Origin: Edolisoma coerulescens | Taxonomy: Eukaryota; Chordata; Aves; Passeriformes; Campephagidae | Direction: 5' to 3' | NCBI GenBank assembly: GCA_013397115.1 | Contig: VWZW01000847.1 | Coordinates: 105,268 to 169,267, forward strand | DNA length: 64,000 nucleotides | Shown here: positions 39,801 to 54,800 of the stretch, in pieces | Position numbering within the stretch: position 1 is the stretch's first letter | How the letters are laid out: every line of letters starts with the position of its first letter | Notes under the pieces: generated by a model | Seen by the model: the letters and a program-made list of their open reading frames with translations, nothing else | Told to the model about the DNA's origin: nothing | The model's database searches: none | Translations under genes and position numbers: made by a program

Positions 39801-42800
39801 AAGGCAAGACCACACTTATTACATGCCTGAGCATCACGCATCCATTTGTCATTTACTGTGACAGAAGCACTATACCTTGTCTTGAATGTAATGGACCATT
39901 TCAGGGAAGGAAGGCATCTGCTTCCCAGAACTCTCCTTTTCATTTTTTCCAGAAAATGTTCTCAGTACCCGCTGGGCTTCTCCATGTACCTCCTCCCTCC
40001 TTTCAGAAGAAAAGAGGAGAAACAGACATTATTTACATAGAACAAAGGGCCTTTAATGAGCAATAAGATATGCTGGGTAGCTGGGGGAGAGAGAATAATT
40101 TTCAAATGATATGTTAGGGGGTTTTTTTGAAAGGAAGGGAGAAAAAAATCTTGAATTACAACTTTTAATGATTTGTTTATTTTAGAGATGGGAAAGAAAA
40201 AGGGATAATACTGAGTGCTCTTTGCAAAACTGTCTGGATGAGCTCACTTCTGTTCCTCTTACACCCTTGTAGTCCTCACCAACAGTCCCTGGTTCACACA
40301 TCCTTGTTTTCCTATCTGCTACTTCTCCCTATCACTTCCTATAGTCAAGCTTCAGCTGCCATCTACCAGGTTTATCACTATCTACCTAACAGTAGATAAC
40401 CACTCCTGAAACAGTGCTGACACTGCAATGACAGAGCGGGTTGTTGCAATTGATCTGTTTAGCTTTCCTTAGTTACACAACAGCTACTCACATCAAAAAT
40501 TTTGTAATTAAAGTAAATTGAAAAAAAAAAACCCACCACTTACACTGCAGTAACAGAAAACTGCAAATGAAATGATTACTGTAATTTAACAAGTTACCTA
40601 CTCCTCAGCAGAGAGTGGCAACTCTCAAAACTGCATGCTCAACTCTTCTGCAAATACAAGCTAAACAGAGACTGATAGCATTTGCCAGGAAAAAAGAACT
40701 TCTAGACACTGTAAAAGTGATTTCAGTTAAGGTATTTTTACTTCTGCAATTCCAACCGATCATTAATATGAAGTGCTTTTGTGACAGCAGTTCATCTGAA
40801 ACAATCTAAAGACTGTCACTGAGTATAGTAACAGTTCTCCATAGAAATGTCGAGAACATGAAGTTTAATTTCCAAATTACCATATTTGATTTTCTTTGAG
40901 TTATTTATGTGCAAACCTACACACACACATATATACATGTATTTATATTTAATCCAAACATATATTGAATGCATACATGGTGAGTGTTCATACGCACATA
41001 TACATACATACACACACACACACACGCACACGTGTATACACATACATACATACATATCTATATGAGAAAATAATTTATAAAGGAAAACAACTTACGGGTC
41101 TCCTGCAGCTAACAGGAGCAAGTATCTGGAAGGGATATGATCTGGAGGGAACACTGTGCTAGCAAATTTTACAGCTACTTGACGTACTTGAACTTCAGGC
41201 TTAAAGGGAAAAGACACAAACATATGGCGGAGTTTTAAATGACAGCAGTAATGACTTTCACTCACCACTTATACATCATCAGTCATTTGTTCTGTCCTCT
41301 GGAACCAACATGATTCAAAAAGTTTAGACATTTTGAGACACTGTTGCTTACTCTTCATATGGCAGGGGACAGGGCAAAGAAAAGCTAACTTCTCATATAT
41401 AAACAAGTGGGGAACTAAATGTTTTTAATTAAACACACACACACTTTGGGGAATTATACTAATTCTTGAAAAACTGAACTTCATCCAGGCAGTTTTGAAA
41501 TAAAACTGACATATATCATCTATCCACAGAAAACAGAGCTACACTTAAGAGCAGCATAGCCAGAGGTGGGAAAGAAACATCAGCTTAGGGTGGTCATTCT
41601 GTCTGTAAGGTACAGATAGTCTCAAAAAGGTACAGCCTGGAGATTTAGATCCCTTAAGCAAAAGACTTATCACCATGACAATTATCTCTTACACTAGAAA
41701 TACATACATCTCCACAGTCATCATGAGTACCCATGCAAACACAGAGTATACAACACTCACGCCAGACTTCTGGCGTATTCTGAACACGAACAAGGTATTC
41801 ATAGTACTGATCAGTCAAGTCTGGTTTAGTCTAGACTAGTGTCTCAAGGCTAAGCTCCTGGAGAGGTTCACAGGTGCCCTATGTCAGATATCACACAGCA
41901 CAATGAAACCCCACTCAGCAGTGAATGATCCTTTCAACCAAACTCTCAATGTCCCAAAGCATTTCAGCAGACACTGTCCTCAAAGCATCTACTTCTTGAA
42001 GTTTTCTAAGAAGACTATGAGAAACACATAATGCGATTGCAATGGATTTGTTTTTTTGCTAAACAGAATACAAATAGAGAACAGCAGTGTTACCTGCCTT
42101 GCAGTCACCAAGCCATGTTAAAAACATTTTTTCTGAGCATACACACCCTGCTTTCTCCCAGACAGGCCAATATACTCAGTAAGAAAAGGAAGATGTGCTC
42201 CACAAGTACCTAACAGGAAGTGTCAGGAAACAGGAAGACAATTAATAGCTCTTTTTTTTAAGGTTTGTGATTGTTACTCCACTGAAAATACCTTTATTAA
42301 ATAAGAAGCTACAAGAGCTTCCATCAGGGTACGCTGGGCTCCTTCTAGGTTCCTATATGCTCCAACCATCATAGACAATGCCTCTTGAATGGCAAGCCTA
42401 GTATCAGCATCTTCCTGCAGTACAAAACCAAGAGGTTTCACTTTACAGTGTGTAGTGTCAAGAATTGAGCAAAATCAGAAGAAAACACTAATGATTTCCC
42501 AAAGCCCCATCAGCACCCACCTTGCACAAGGCTTCAAAAAACTGCTGTACCAGTGCTATATCCTTGGTAAAGAGCTGAGGCATTCGGCTGAAACAAGATA
42601 TTTTAATCAATGAAGCTTTTGGTTTTTTAAATTGAAATGCTTCACATTCCACTGGTCTTCCCCTTGTTCCAAATTTTAACTGTCAAACAACCACAGCCAG
42701 CACAGAAAGTTTGCTCTATCTTAGCCATATCCACCATAAAGCAGCACACTCCTCCTCCCTTAACACAGTTTGGAAAGCAAGACGTTTTAAGGACTATCAC

Positions 42801-45800
42801 TTAGATCATCAGCACATGACTGAACATACCACTTGCCTAGCTTCATGCCCTCTAAACTTTATTGCACATTCCTTAAATTTATATTTCTAGCAATCCAGAA
42901 TGTGGAATCATTTCTTAAATTCTGTGCAAAATTCATGAGCTGCCATTAATCACTGCTAGAGAACCTATCAGCTAAAAACATACATCTTTTTACATTTCTG
43001 GAGTTGTCACAAAAAGTGCTTTTCTCTGCATCATACACTCAACTGCAAAACTGGCAGGTGGCATAAAGCTTTCTGCTGATAAATTAACTGATTACTCTGG
43101 AAATATTATTCAATGTCCCATTCCTTAAATGATGCTTCAGTTACCTGGAGAGCTTTCCAACTGCTGAATATGCCATTGATAGCAGTTTTGAATCCTTGAA
43201 TGATAAAACAATAAATAAAATTTAGCAAAATCAGAAATACATACAGGTGTATCTTTTGTAAATAAACATTTACTTTAAATCCTGTCTTTAGGCTTTACTT
43301 TAAAGCCTGCTCAAGCAGGCTCTCATGGAAAAAGAATCCTAAAACATAAAATATGTCTATTCAAGAATAAAAATATTAGATAGAAACAGAGGGAGCACAC
43401 TTTTGTCCAAGAAACAGAGAAATTACAAATGGTGGCAAAATGTGAATCTCTCTTCTGGTCTCAGCCAACTACATTTTATTTCAAGAAAAACAGATACAGA
43501 GATTCAGTAAGTATATGAAACAGTAGCAGAGGGACAGAAACCTCCCATTAGCTCTGAACAGCAACTGTAAACAAAGGAAGCTGTCTGCACAATCGATCCT
43601 GTGGATGACCAAAACAGCACATTTATACACACGGGCTTACTTCCTTTTTCATTCCCTTCCCAATGGCAGGGAGTCCTATGCATTCAAATGCCAACTCAGG
43701 CCAGAAGGTCACATTCAAAGTTCAAACGAAGCAGCAAGAAATTCAAAGCTGCAAAAGAGGTGATCTCTGGGCAACCCCAGCCCTTTCTAAGATACATGTA
43801 GGAGTATCATGAGGAATTTGACTTTTGAAATGGCACTGGAAACACCTCGTCAGGCCAGATTGGCATTGCAGGTCTGTTTGGTAACACCCTTCCCATAGTA
43901 ATACCATCCCTGGATAGATAGGATGGAATGTATTACAAGCTGGCCTATACAGATGCTTAACACAATGGGATAAACATCCAGAGTTGAGGTCCCTGTGTGC
44001 TCCAGGGTAAGAGCAGCTGGATACTGCTCTGGCTTCCCTCTTTATATTACTAAAACTATTGTTTCCTGAGATTTCACAATTGGTACCCAAGCACATATCT
44101 ATAGGTGTTAAATAAATAAAACAGTTTTCCTACACAGCATTTTAAAATATTTGCTACTCTTCCAACAAAAATTCTTAAAATGTATCCTCTGGCAGCCTCT
44201 CAAGCGAACACAAAAAAAAAGATTCATCAGTTTCCATCATAAAGGTATTTATCTTTTTCTTGTATTCACATGAAGAATTGTAGTAAAGAATTTTTCATCT
44301 TACCTCTTTGTATTCATTGATCAGCTTTGTAAGTCCATTTAAAAGCATTGGACCTAATGGCTTTATTTTACTCTCTGGACAACTGCAATTAGAGAAACCA
44401 ACAAAAAATTATCTTTTGGATCCCAGAAAAGCATCTTCTCTACCATCACTTCTCTCGACTGTGTTAGGTGAAAAATTACAACTTACTGCGTGCAAGCACA
44501 GACACACCGAGCTTTCGGGATTAAGTGAAAAAAACCCCTGCTTCCTCTGAGTTTTAAGTACTCATTAGTTCAGTTATATCTTTACTAAACAGAGTGGCTT
44601 CTAGACAAAGAGCTAAAAACCACTGTGCTCTCTGAACTACTTACATGATACAAATATGATGCACAAACTGCAACGACAGACTTCTCAGTTTTGCATTTGT
44701 GTTTGCACCGAAGAGTCCATCATATACCACCTGACCAAAAGGAAGAAGGAGCAGATTAGAGAGTGTCAGGCTTCACTTTCAAAGATTTTCATTCCCCCTC
44801 TTCTTTAAACACTGACATCAATAACAATGCTTCCCACCTCTAAGTACTGGAGGAACTGTATTATCAAACTGATTAGGAAGAGATTTGGAAAATAAGCATC
44901 ACCTGAATGTTAGCTGGGAACATTTCTGCAGCTTGCCGGGATCGCAGAAGATGAGGAACTATCTTTAATTTAACGCGGGTGCTGACTGACTCTCGTTTCA
45001 TTTCTGGTTTCAGAACAGATCCCTGTCAGAAACAGAGATGAAATAGTGCATCTTTGGACACCAGTACATTTAAGTTAGCTAAATTACTTTCTGCTGCAAC
45101 TCAGAACACACAGAGAAAAAGTTATTCAAATAGCATAAATGTTCAGTGAAAGCAGGTATCAAAGGAAGTGATAGTTTTAAGAAATACATGTATGTTTTCA
45201 AACAGAATAAGACAACTAAAATTACTTCTTCAGCAATTAAGAGGATAGACAACTCTGAAGACAAATTTTACCTCCTTGGTTTTCAGTGGTATATCCCCAA
45301 GATACACTTTATACATTTTGTTGATGATAGCAGGATTGTTCCAGTCAATTAAACTGAAGAAAAAAAAACACATTGAAAACCAACATGTTATGATTCCAAC
45401 CTTTGACTGTTCCTTAAAATACAGCATTTTGCATCATATTCATATTCTTCCCAAAGATTAAACAGAACTCCTCAGTTTGACTTCTAACCACTTTTCCCAC
45501 ATACACATAATACATAATCACAGAGAACGTGAAGCAATCACACTTTCACGATTTCTGACAACATGATATCAAACAATTTGTGAGAAATCTACATGCTCCC
45601 TTCTCTCTCATTGAAACAAGACATACAGACCACACTAACCTACCAATTGAATATTGAATGGTAATCTGTGAACTAGCATATATTTCTCATTAAAGACATC
45701 CAGCATTACATATTAACACACATTTTGTTCACACAGTTATTTTTCTCTCTGGTCAAAGAAAACCAACACAGAAGGAAAGATAAGACAACCAGCAAAGGAG

Positions 45801-48800
45801 AGACCAGCTTCCTTAATCAGGCTTCATCATTTAATAGCATCATCTCCCGTGTCATGTCTGAGGTACATGAACAGACTTCAGTTGCAGAAGATTTCACATT
45901 ACAAACTTGAATCCAAGTTAAATAGTCCTACAGAAGTCACCTACACACTGCAAAGACAGGCCTGTCTTGCTCCAACCTTCTACATGAGCCAGCAAATCTC
46001 CCACTGTCAGTGTCTCAGCAAAGAGTACCAACAGCCATTACTCTAGCCTCTTGATGAGTTAAAGACAGAAGCATTGTCTTTAGATGATGAAAGGTGAATT
46101 GCAGGCAAGCAGAAGTTTCAATAATAACGACAACAGTGTTTGCCAAACTTTCTAGACTATGATCCATTTCACAATTAATCTCTTTATTCTCCTAATAAGT
46201 TAAATGAAAGTATACTTTTTCGGGAATCATTTACTAAAGCCTTATTGACAACTGATAATCCACAGAGGGCAATGTGGAAACAACTGATATTCTTTATGAT
46301 TTGGTATGGAAATGGCTTAGAAAGCAATACCAAAAATGATCAAACCCACACAGCTAAAGCTGTCAGCTCTGGAGCCAAGTGACATTTCCAGTTGCAAGAC
46401 TGCAAGCCACACCATTCCCAGCCCAGTGGGAATACATGGCAGCTTCACAGGTATACAGGGGACTTAAGCGTTCCTCCTCTCGACCACAGCCTCTCTGGAG
46501 CACTACATACACTGCTGTGTCAGGAATACTAACATCATCTTTTCCAACCATCCAGACCATACCTTTGCTTGCTCTTCAGTTCAAGGTCTGCTGCAGTGGC
46601 AACACTGTGTCTTGTATCACTGGAGGCTACAACCAGGTGTATAACAGCTTCAAGTTCGGGCACTTGCTCAGCTTCAATGAACTTCACTATCCCCAGCTTA
46701 CACTGTTCAACACCAGGGAAAGACAGTGTTACTGACAAGAAAGCGGATGTTACAGTAACTGTAGCAGCTCAGCTGTACGAAATCATGGCTTCTGCCTGCT
46801 TAAGGAGAAGTTCACACGCTCTCCATCTCTTAGCTTGCCTCCTGTCACAGCAGTCATCTGCAGCAAAGTATCAGCATTACTATTTGGGGATACTCTGTTA
46901 CACCACTGCAAAAAAGGGATCCTCCAGAAACAGAAGATACTGTTGCAACCTTTGGGAGCAAAACACAAGAGTAGGCCGCAGTCACGGCTGCTTCCTAACC
47001 ACCTTCCTCCCCACGCCACCACTGAAAAATTCCTTAAGGCATCATGCAAAATCCCTCAATAAATCCCCTAGGGGCAACTAAAGACCTGGTCAGAATCAGT
47101 TACATATCTTCCCCTCTGGCTTTCCATTCCTCCATCTGCAACTGTCCCTGTTACCACCCACAAGGACCAGCCCCACAGTTCTAAATACCTGTTCTAGCAG
47201 CTCTGGTGTCCATGGACTATCTCCAATTACCCTTTTGGCTGCATAAAAGCTCATCCCTGGAGGTGGCTGAGGGATTCCAGGACCTCCCACGCTACTTGAT
47301 GAAGACCCCTGGGCCGAGGGCACATTTTGTCGACTTTGAGATTCATTCAATACAAACCTAAGCAGGCAGGGAAAGACTTTCATTAGAGCCTTTACCAATC
47401 CACATTACAGCTGAATTAGATTCTGGAATGAAGGAAGACACGTAACTTGTCCAACTTAATGTATTTTTCTTTAATTAATCCCATGACTCTAACATAAGAC
47501 AGAATTTGAGGCTCAGCTACCAATTATCCCAACATATTCAGCAAGAACCATAACAATGTCATTGTAAATGAAAACAAAGTTCAGTCTCAAAAAAAAGGTC
47601 CACTGGCATTTCCAGAAAGAGTTCTTAGGTTATAAAGCAGAAAAAATTATCTCTTATTAGAAATAAATACTCATGAAGTACTACATTCAAGAAACTTGTG
47701 CTAAAAGCTCCAACAACATTCATATGATTCCTGTAAAAAACACAAACCCAACAAGGGAAATAATGAAGCATATGCAACACAAGTGGCAAGAAACGAACTT
47801 TGATATTAAAAAAAAAAAAAAAAGAGATACTGTCTTGGAAAGCGGCAGTTTTAGTACTGGGCAGGGAAGGGAAGCAAAAATAAAATGATGAAGTTTACAG
47901 AGCCTGGTCTTTTGTAAGACTGGCTAGCCTAGCTGCCCTGTGCTCATCTCCATGCCTTCATAAAAGCCACCCCACCTCTCCATGTATCCTTGGAAGTTGG
48001 TCAACTCATCACGGCCTCAAAATTGCAGTGCAGAGACCAACAAAAATTATTTTGCCCCAGCCAGCCTCCCTTTCTGCATTCAGTACACAGGCAATAAAAA
48101 GAGGAAAACAATCTCAACAATATGGATTCATGCAGAGTCTCATTAGTTAAAACTTTAAACACTTTATTATGAGCTTTAAGCCCTACAGTTAAGCTTTCTG
48201 GTTGCTTTACCAAAGCAAACTGGCAAGGCTAATTCACAACTGGGCAATGACACAGCAAGTTCTAACAAGCACAAATTAGCTGTAAACCACTGCAAACAGC
48301 CTCACCCCCCCAGGGAGCAAGACTTTAAAAGACAGACATCCAGAGCCACAGGCTAGCTCAAGACACTCTCTGAGCACCTTCTGGAAAGAAAATTAAAACT
48401 TCCAGCTCCTACTTTCAGCATCTCTGAGTATTTTCTCAGAGGTCTCTTCCAAACTAAATGATTCTGCAATTTAAAAACTCATGCTTGGCCAGAGTATTAA
48501 AGTGTGGAAGGGAGTGAAGTCTCACTGAAAAGCCCAAGGACTTCATCTGTTGACGCTACAGCCACAGATTAAGCTAAAAGCAATTAATCTGGGCCAACTG
48601 AAGAGTGCAAACCATGAACAGAAGAATAGGCATTCTAAACTAAAAGCTGCAAGATTCTGCATATTCAAACAAAAGGGAAGTGGCCCCCAAAATACCTGAC
48701 GGGGAGCATGGCCTCCAACAAAGCCACATGGAGAAAGCTCATATGCTCATTATTTTAAATTCATTCCTTTAGGTTAATCCACTCAGGTGAGCAAGAGTTA

Positions 48801-51800
48801 TGAGCTCAAAAAAATCATACTGGCACCAATCCCCTGAGACTTTTACCGCCAGAAAAAACAGAAACGTGTTCTACCATCAAAATTATTCCTATTTTCTTTC
48901 AAAGCAAAAGCTCCCTTAGCAATACAAAGACACCAAAAAAGAAGTTAATGGAAAAAACACTTCGAGAAAGTACTGATTTCAGACATCAGAAGGTTACTGA
49001 CAAGCAGTGATCAGTAAATTCAAGTTGCTCCGTACATTCTTCTTGCTTTCAAAAACAATGCTCACACTAAGACAACATCACTGAAGTTTAAAAATTTTTC
49101 ACCAGAGAACAGACAAAAGACAAATCTTGTTCAAAGGTTCAACTCTGGAAAACACAAGTTTTTAGAAATTATTCTTGCTTATGACCTTGGAAGAATAAGC
49201 CTTAAACTCAGCTGCAGAAAGATGCGCACACATTTTTGTCAGGCCTCTATTTGAAAGGGCTGGCTATTTAACAGATAGCTCACATGTCTCGTAGTTTCAC
49301 TTTGATCTCAAAAGAGGTAAGGACAGAATAGCCTAACACCTATATAAGTAGAAAAGAGATGTTTTGTAAGATAAGGAAGATGGTGATCTGGTTCTTAAAA
49401 TTATCAACTTCCTTTCTACCTTTCCACTGGCTTCATTTGAGCCAGGAAGTAACAGCATACTTTAAATGAGTTTTCAAGGGTGTAGTTTGTACTGTTTCAC
49501 ACATAAAGAACACAACAGTGCTAGAGAAGACTGCTATCAACTCACCCATAAGGCATAAGAAGAACATCCAACATAAAGTCCAAAAGCAGCTGTACAGTCT
49601 TTGGTTTTTCAGCAAGATTAAACGGAGAAGCTGCTGCTTTCAGTGGTTCAGCAGGGTATTTCATGTGAAAAAGGGTTGGTATTAGAAGATGCATTAGGCT
49701 GAAAAACAATTATATTTACTGCAACCATTTTTTAAAAACACACCTGTTTATTTATAACACACAAGACAGAAACCTTTTACAACAAACCCGGTCCTTAACA
49801 GCAAAAAAAGAAAATATTAACAAAAGTTAAACATATTCATAATCCAGTAGCCTCTATTTACCATCTGATGTACTTAAAAATGGAAAGCAGAAGATCAATT
49901 AGGATTTGTCCTTAAAATGGAACATATATGTCTGCATGCATGCAGACATTTGGAGAGACAGTCTCTGCACTTGTCCATATTTTTGACAGTGACATAATTA
50001 TGCCACAAAACACAATCTAGGACCGTCTCATCCTTAAGAAACACTGGCAAATACATTGGTTGTATACCAGTACAGCCAGATTTTCCAAAGCTCTCTTCAG
50101 TCATGCACTTGCTTTTTTGACAGAGAAAACCATGCTCCCAGGGGCTACAAGTATTTTCACACCAATCTCATGAATGGAGGCAAGATTTTACTGCAAGACC
50201 TTTCAGTAAAATAATTTTTAAAATACTTTTACGCCATCACAGAAGGTAGAGTGAACGAAGATATGATTTTAATGACATTTTCCAACACCAGTATAGTGGA
50301 AACTCACCTCAACGTACATAAGAATCAGGCCCATCAATAACAGTTTTCCAGAGGTTCTTAGTATACAGCAGCTCCCAACTTCAGTCTTTTTTTTTAGTTA
50401 TTACAACTTAGCTAAAATTTCTACTTACTTGAAACACAGACCTCTTATCATACAGGGAGTCTGCTGCTGCAGATCCTGTATATTATTACAGCATTAGACT
50501 ATAAGAATTTTTTATACCACCCAAACAACTGAATTACTGATCCAAACTGTACATGCCAAGAACATCCTAGGTAATGAAGACAGCAACAAGGAAGAGAAAT
50601 CTTTTAACAACTGATATAAATTATTTTGCTAAAACAGTACCAACAAAATTCACTCCAAGAATAAGTAGTTATACCTGTCTTGCTGTGGTTGAGGTTTCCC
50701 TTCCATTGCAGTGAGAAGGGTTGGAGCCAACTCACATTGTTTTTCCACAGGCAGACGGGGGTATCCCATCTTAACATAAATTATGGTAAAATTCTAAAGG
50801 AGTAGAAAAAGCACACAGTATTGCAGCAACGCAAAAGAAGCATGTGTTCCTTAACCTCTTCTTGTATGTCATGTTACATAACTGGCTATTGGAAACAACA
50901 TACAAGAAGACCAATTTCCTTTGTAAGACAAATTTCTTAAGTCTAAGACTTTTCAGACTGACAATCATTAAAGTGGAATCTCAGCAAGAACTATTCAGAG
51001 CAGGTCTTGCTGGGCCTCTACTTTAAAAGGTGGAAAAAAACAGTGAAGAAATACCCTCTCTGGTTTGTCTTTTTCATTGCCAATTTCACCAAAAGCAGCT
51101 GCAACTAAGCAACAGGTTAAAAGAAAGCAAATGTAATGATCTCTCTCACCTATTTCTGAAATAAAATAGAAAATAATATTGAATAAATACCAAGACAGCA
51201 GAATAGACAAAATTTCTCTTGAAAACATGTTTCTAAATCACCATATTTAAAACCTGCAAATGCAGTTAAGAGTCCACTGACAGGACAGCACAGCAGAGCA
51301 ATGCTGAATACTGGACTATCTAACTGTTATCCTGTTCATCTAAATGCAGCCAAGAACTGCAGAGATAAGAGCTGTGTTCCATGACCTGGCTGAAAGAAGT
51401 GCTGAAGAGGAGTCCTGTAGTGCACTGCACTACTTTGTAGATGGCACTTTAGTTAAAATGCTAAGAAGCCTTATAATGCAAAGCAATATGCATCGCTGAG
51501 ATATGTGAATGAAAAGAAGTTTTTGACAAGTCCAGCCAAATGGAGAGTTTGTCAAGTATGTCTTTAAACAAGATGGTTTGTTTTGCTCTACAAAACATAG
51601 GCACTCCAGAAGTCTTGGTCATTTCTAAAAAGAGAATTCTAGATAATGTCACTCACTTGCTTAGGACAGTCTAAGATTACTTTTATGTATGTCACTGCTG
51701 TTGAACATGTAATTATTTCTCCATACATTTCTAAGATGTTATGTTTTCAATTTATGGTACAAACAAGACTGAATAGTAAAATGAAAAGTACAAAGTTTCC

Positions 51801-54800
51801 CTGTGATTTAATCTTTTTTGTTTCATAATGATGATTCGCAACAGATCTACCAAAACTGAAATGTAAACTGTTTCATAGCTTCAGAAAAACATTTTTAAAC
51901 CATTATAACCTTTTAAATTAGATTGAATGAAATAAGCTACAAAAGTTTCACCATCTATAAAATAACATTTTTTTCATCTTTTCTTGCTCAGCTACGGTCC
52001 TGACCCTAAAACCCCATAAAAATAAAGGTACTCATGAACAGGTGTTCAAAGAGATAAAGGTGTTTTAAGTAAAACTCTGTTCCTGCAGATATCAGGATAA
52101 GGACTGGTAGCTGCTTGCAAAATGCAGCTTCTACCAATGAACAGACCCTTTACAATACAAGCAGTGACAATTCATGTAATCATGAAATATCAAGAGTAAC
52201 TGTCAGTAATTTGAAGAGCAAAATGCTTTATGAAACTAAGTTTCACCCACACTAGACTATAAAATTGAGTATAAAAAAAGCTCTTAAAACATCAACCTCA
52301 TAACAATTACACACTTGCTAGGAAAACTGACAGAGCTAAATACAGGAGCTTTAAAGAATATTCTGCTTGCTAAAGTAAAGCAGCAAACGTTATGGAAGAA
52401 CAGACACTTACCGTGACAAAAGACACTGCAGAAGGATCTTGATATTGAACTAGCAATGTCTCTACTGGAAGCTGTATTTTTGGTCGACTTTTGATGCGCT
52501 TATTCAGATGAACCAGCAGCTCCATGACCTGACAGGAAGAAAATAAACCAAAAAAACTTGAAAGAACCACCATTAATGTTACTACTTTGGGCTCCAATCA
52601 TCAAGCTCAGTCCATTAGGCAGGCTTAGCACAAGCAAATCAGGCCTGACCTAACTGATTATTTAATCCCTAAGAAAACAGCAGCCATCATTATAGTATTA
52701 TCTTGAAATCACTCCAACATATCTCAAGTCACTGTTAAGACAAACACACAAGTCCCAAACCACGGCACAATCAGTAACACCCATCAACAGAAATACCAGA
52801 AAGGATTACTGAAGATGACCAGTTCTTTCCTCAGTTTGCTTACTATTTGTGAAAACTGACTCTGGCTTGGAAATCTGCATTGCTGCTCTATATTGAGCTG
52901 CAGAGTAACTCCAATTCACGAAACAGACAAAAGAAAAAAAAAATGGAAAAATCCCACCCATAATAAAGCTACCAAATAAGTGTATGAGAACTGTTTGGAG
53001 TGACACATTACAGAACTGAAATCCTTCAAACAAGAGAAGCCAACAGGAGTGCTGTGAATGTCAGGCAGAAGCAATGTGCAGCCCTGCTTGGGCAGGCAGA
53101 GTCCCAGCAGCAATGCCAATGGGAACAGGCAGCTGCTCACAGGGGATGGCCCTGGGCTCCATTGATAGACAGTGAGCAAAACTGGGGCCAGAGTGCATTG
53201 AAAAGAGGTGCACTATGGTATTCCCTCATGATGAAGACTATCAAGTAGTGAAGTTGGGGCCCAGAGGGTTTGTACAGTCTTTATCCTCAGAGGTTTTTCA
53301 AGACCTATCTCGATAAAACCTTAACCTTCATCCTGAACTGAGCCTGTGATGGACTGTTTGAAATAGGAGATGGGTCTGGGGACCTCCTAAGGTCCCCTCC
53401 AAGCTGAATTATCTTATGATTCTACAATCGCATTAGGCAGTTATTTAGCATCAGCAAAATGTCATTTGTAAATCCCCTGAAGGAGGTATCATAACTGAAT
53501 GGAGGAAATTGAAAAACTACAATCTCTACTCTGGAACAATTATCCATTCTGAGAAATCACACTGAACATCTGCATCTTGCTTGCAAACTTTATCAGATTC
53601 TCAAAGAAGGTGGTGCAAAAAAAATGGAAGTGACATCAGATGAAGTCAGTTCAGTTCCAGTAAAACCAGTCAGTCCTACATTCATGCTGACTTCAAGCAA
53701 CTCAACTCAAAAAGCCAGGATGTCCTGCATTTTTGATGGATCATTGCCTTGGTCATAGTATGCTGAGAAAGCAGCTAAACTGCTATCACTGAAGTTTGTA
53801 ATGGAAACTGCAGAACTACATGTATGCTAAGCTGCATATGAGCAGCCTCTTAGACACCATCTTTACGTCCACTCCTTGACTAGGTATCAAACAAAAAAAT
53901 GTCAAGCTATAATCCAGAGAAGCTGCAGAGCTGACTGCAAGCATATGATTGAAATCAGAGATAAACTGACAAACTAAGTAACACTGACAGCTATCAAATT
54001 TTGCTGCTGTAAATTTATTGCAACCACTACAAATTCATCATATTTTAGAGAGGAAAAAAACCTGTCTGCACAGATATCTTTGAGAAAGGGTAGGAGATAC
54101 TAAGACAGAACTTGAAAAACATGTTCAAATTACCAATGGTGGCTGGTAAAAAAAAACATAGCTGGATTTGGGTATGTGTTAGGGTTTAGCTCATATCCTG
54201 CTTCTCTAATCATTAATGTCAAACAAGTACACTAAGGATCTGATCAGTAGTGCTCTTCAGACCTGACTCAAGCAAACATCTGCACTTTTGACTTCTTTTG
54301 TTTTTGCTGGCCTCACATGGGCTGCATTTAAAGTGACAATGGTATCCAGTCTGGCACAAATGCTGCCACTGCAAAAATACTTCTTGGAGCTCATCTGAAG
54401 AAGCAGAGTTGCATTTACCCTGGATTAGTTCTTTGTGTGACACCACTAGAATAATTGTCTTCATAGAAGACATCCTAGAGAAAAATTTAACTCATTTGTA
54501 AAACTGTGGCCTGAAAAGAGATTACTTCTTCAGCATAAATGGATTAAGAAGGTATAGGCATTACAAGCTTATCCCCATAGTTAGACTACATCCTAGACCT
54601 GAAAATGTATGAGGGAAATGAACTCAAATTACTGAATGTTGCAGCAATAGTGACCTAATAGTCATAAAATTAAGGGCAGCAATAAAACCAACAAAGGAAT
54701 ACATTAAGGCAACAGGAAGAAAAATAAAATTTAATTTCCCCTTTTCATTCTAGCAGTACAAGCTTGAGGACAGTTTGTCTGGGGAGTCAAAGTAAAATTA

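Noticed and set aside
40918..41062. CA-rich cluster as a possible CRISPR or tandem gene array
   Set aside because: It is an ordinary dinucleotide/tetranucleotide microsatellite without spacers, in a vertebrate intron.
43743..44096. Minus-strand open frame of about 117 codons in the intron between exons 10 and 11
   Set aside because: No recognised protein similarity and not joined by splice sites to the gene; exons 10 and 11 already join in frame without it.
46569..47081. Plus-strand open frame of about 170 codons
   Set aside because: It runs antisense across ECPAS exon 6 and into an intron, has no recognisable domain, and is best explained as a shadow of the conserved exon.
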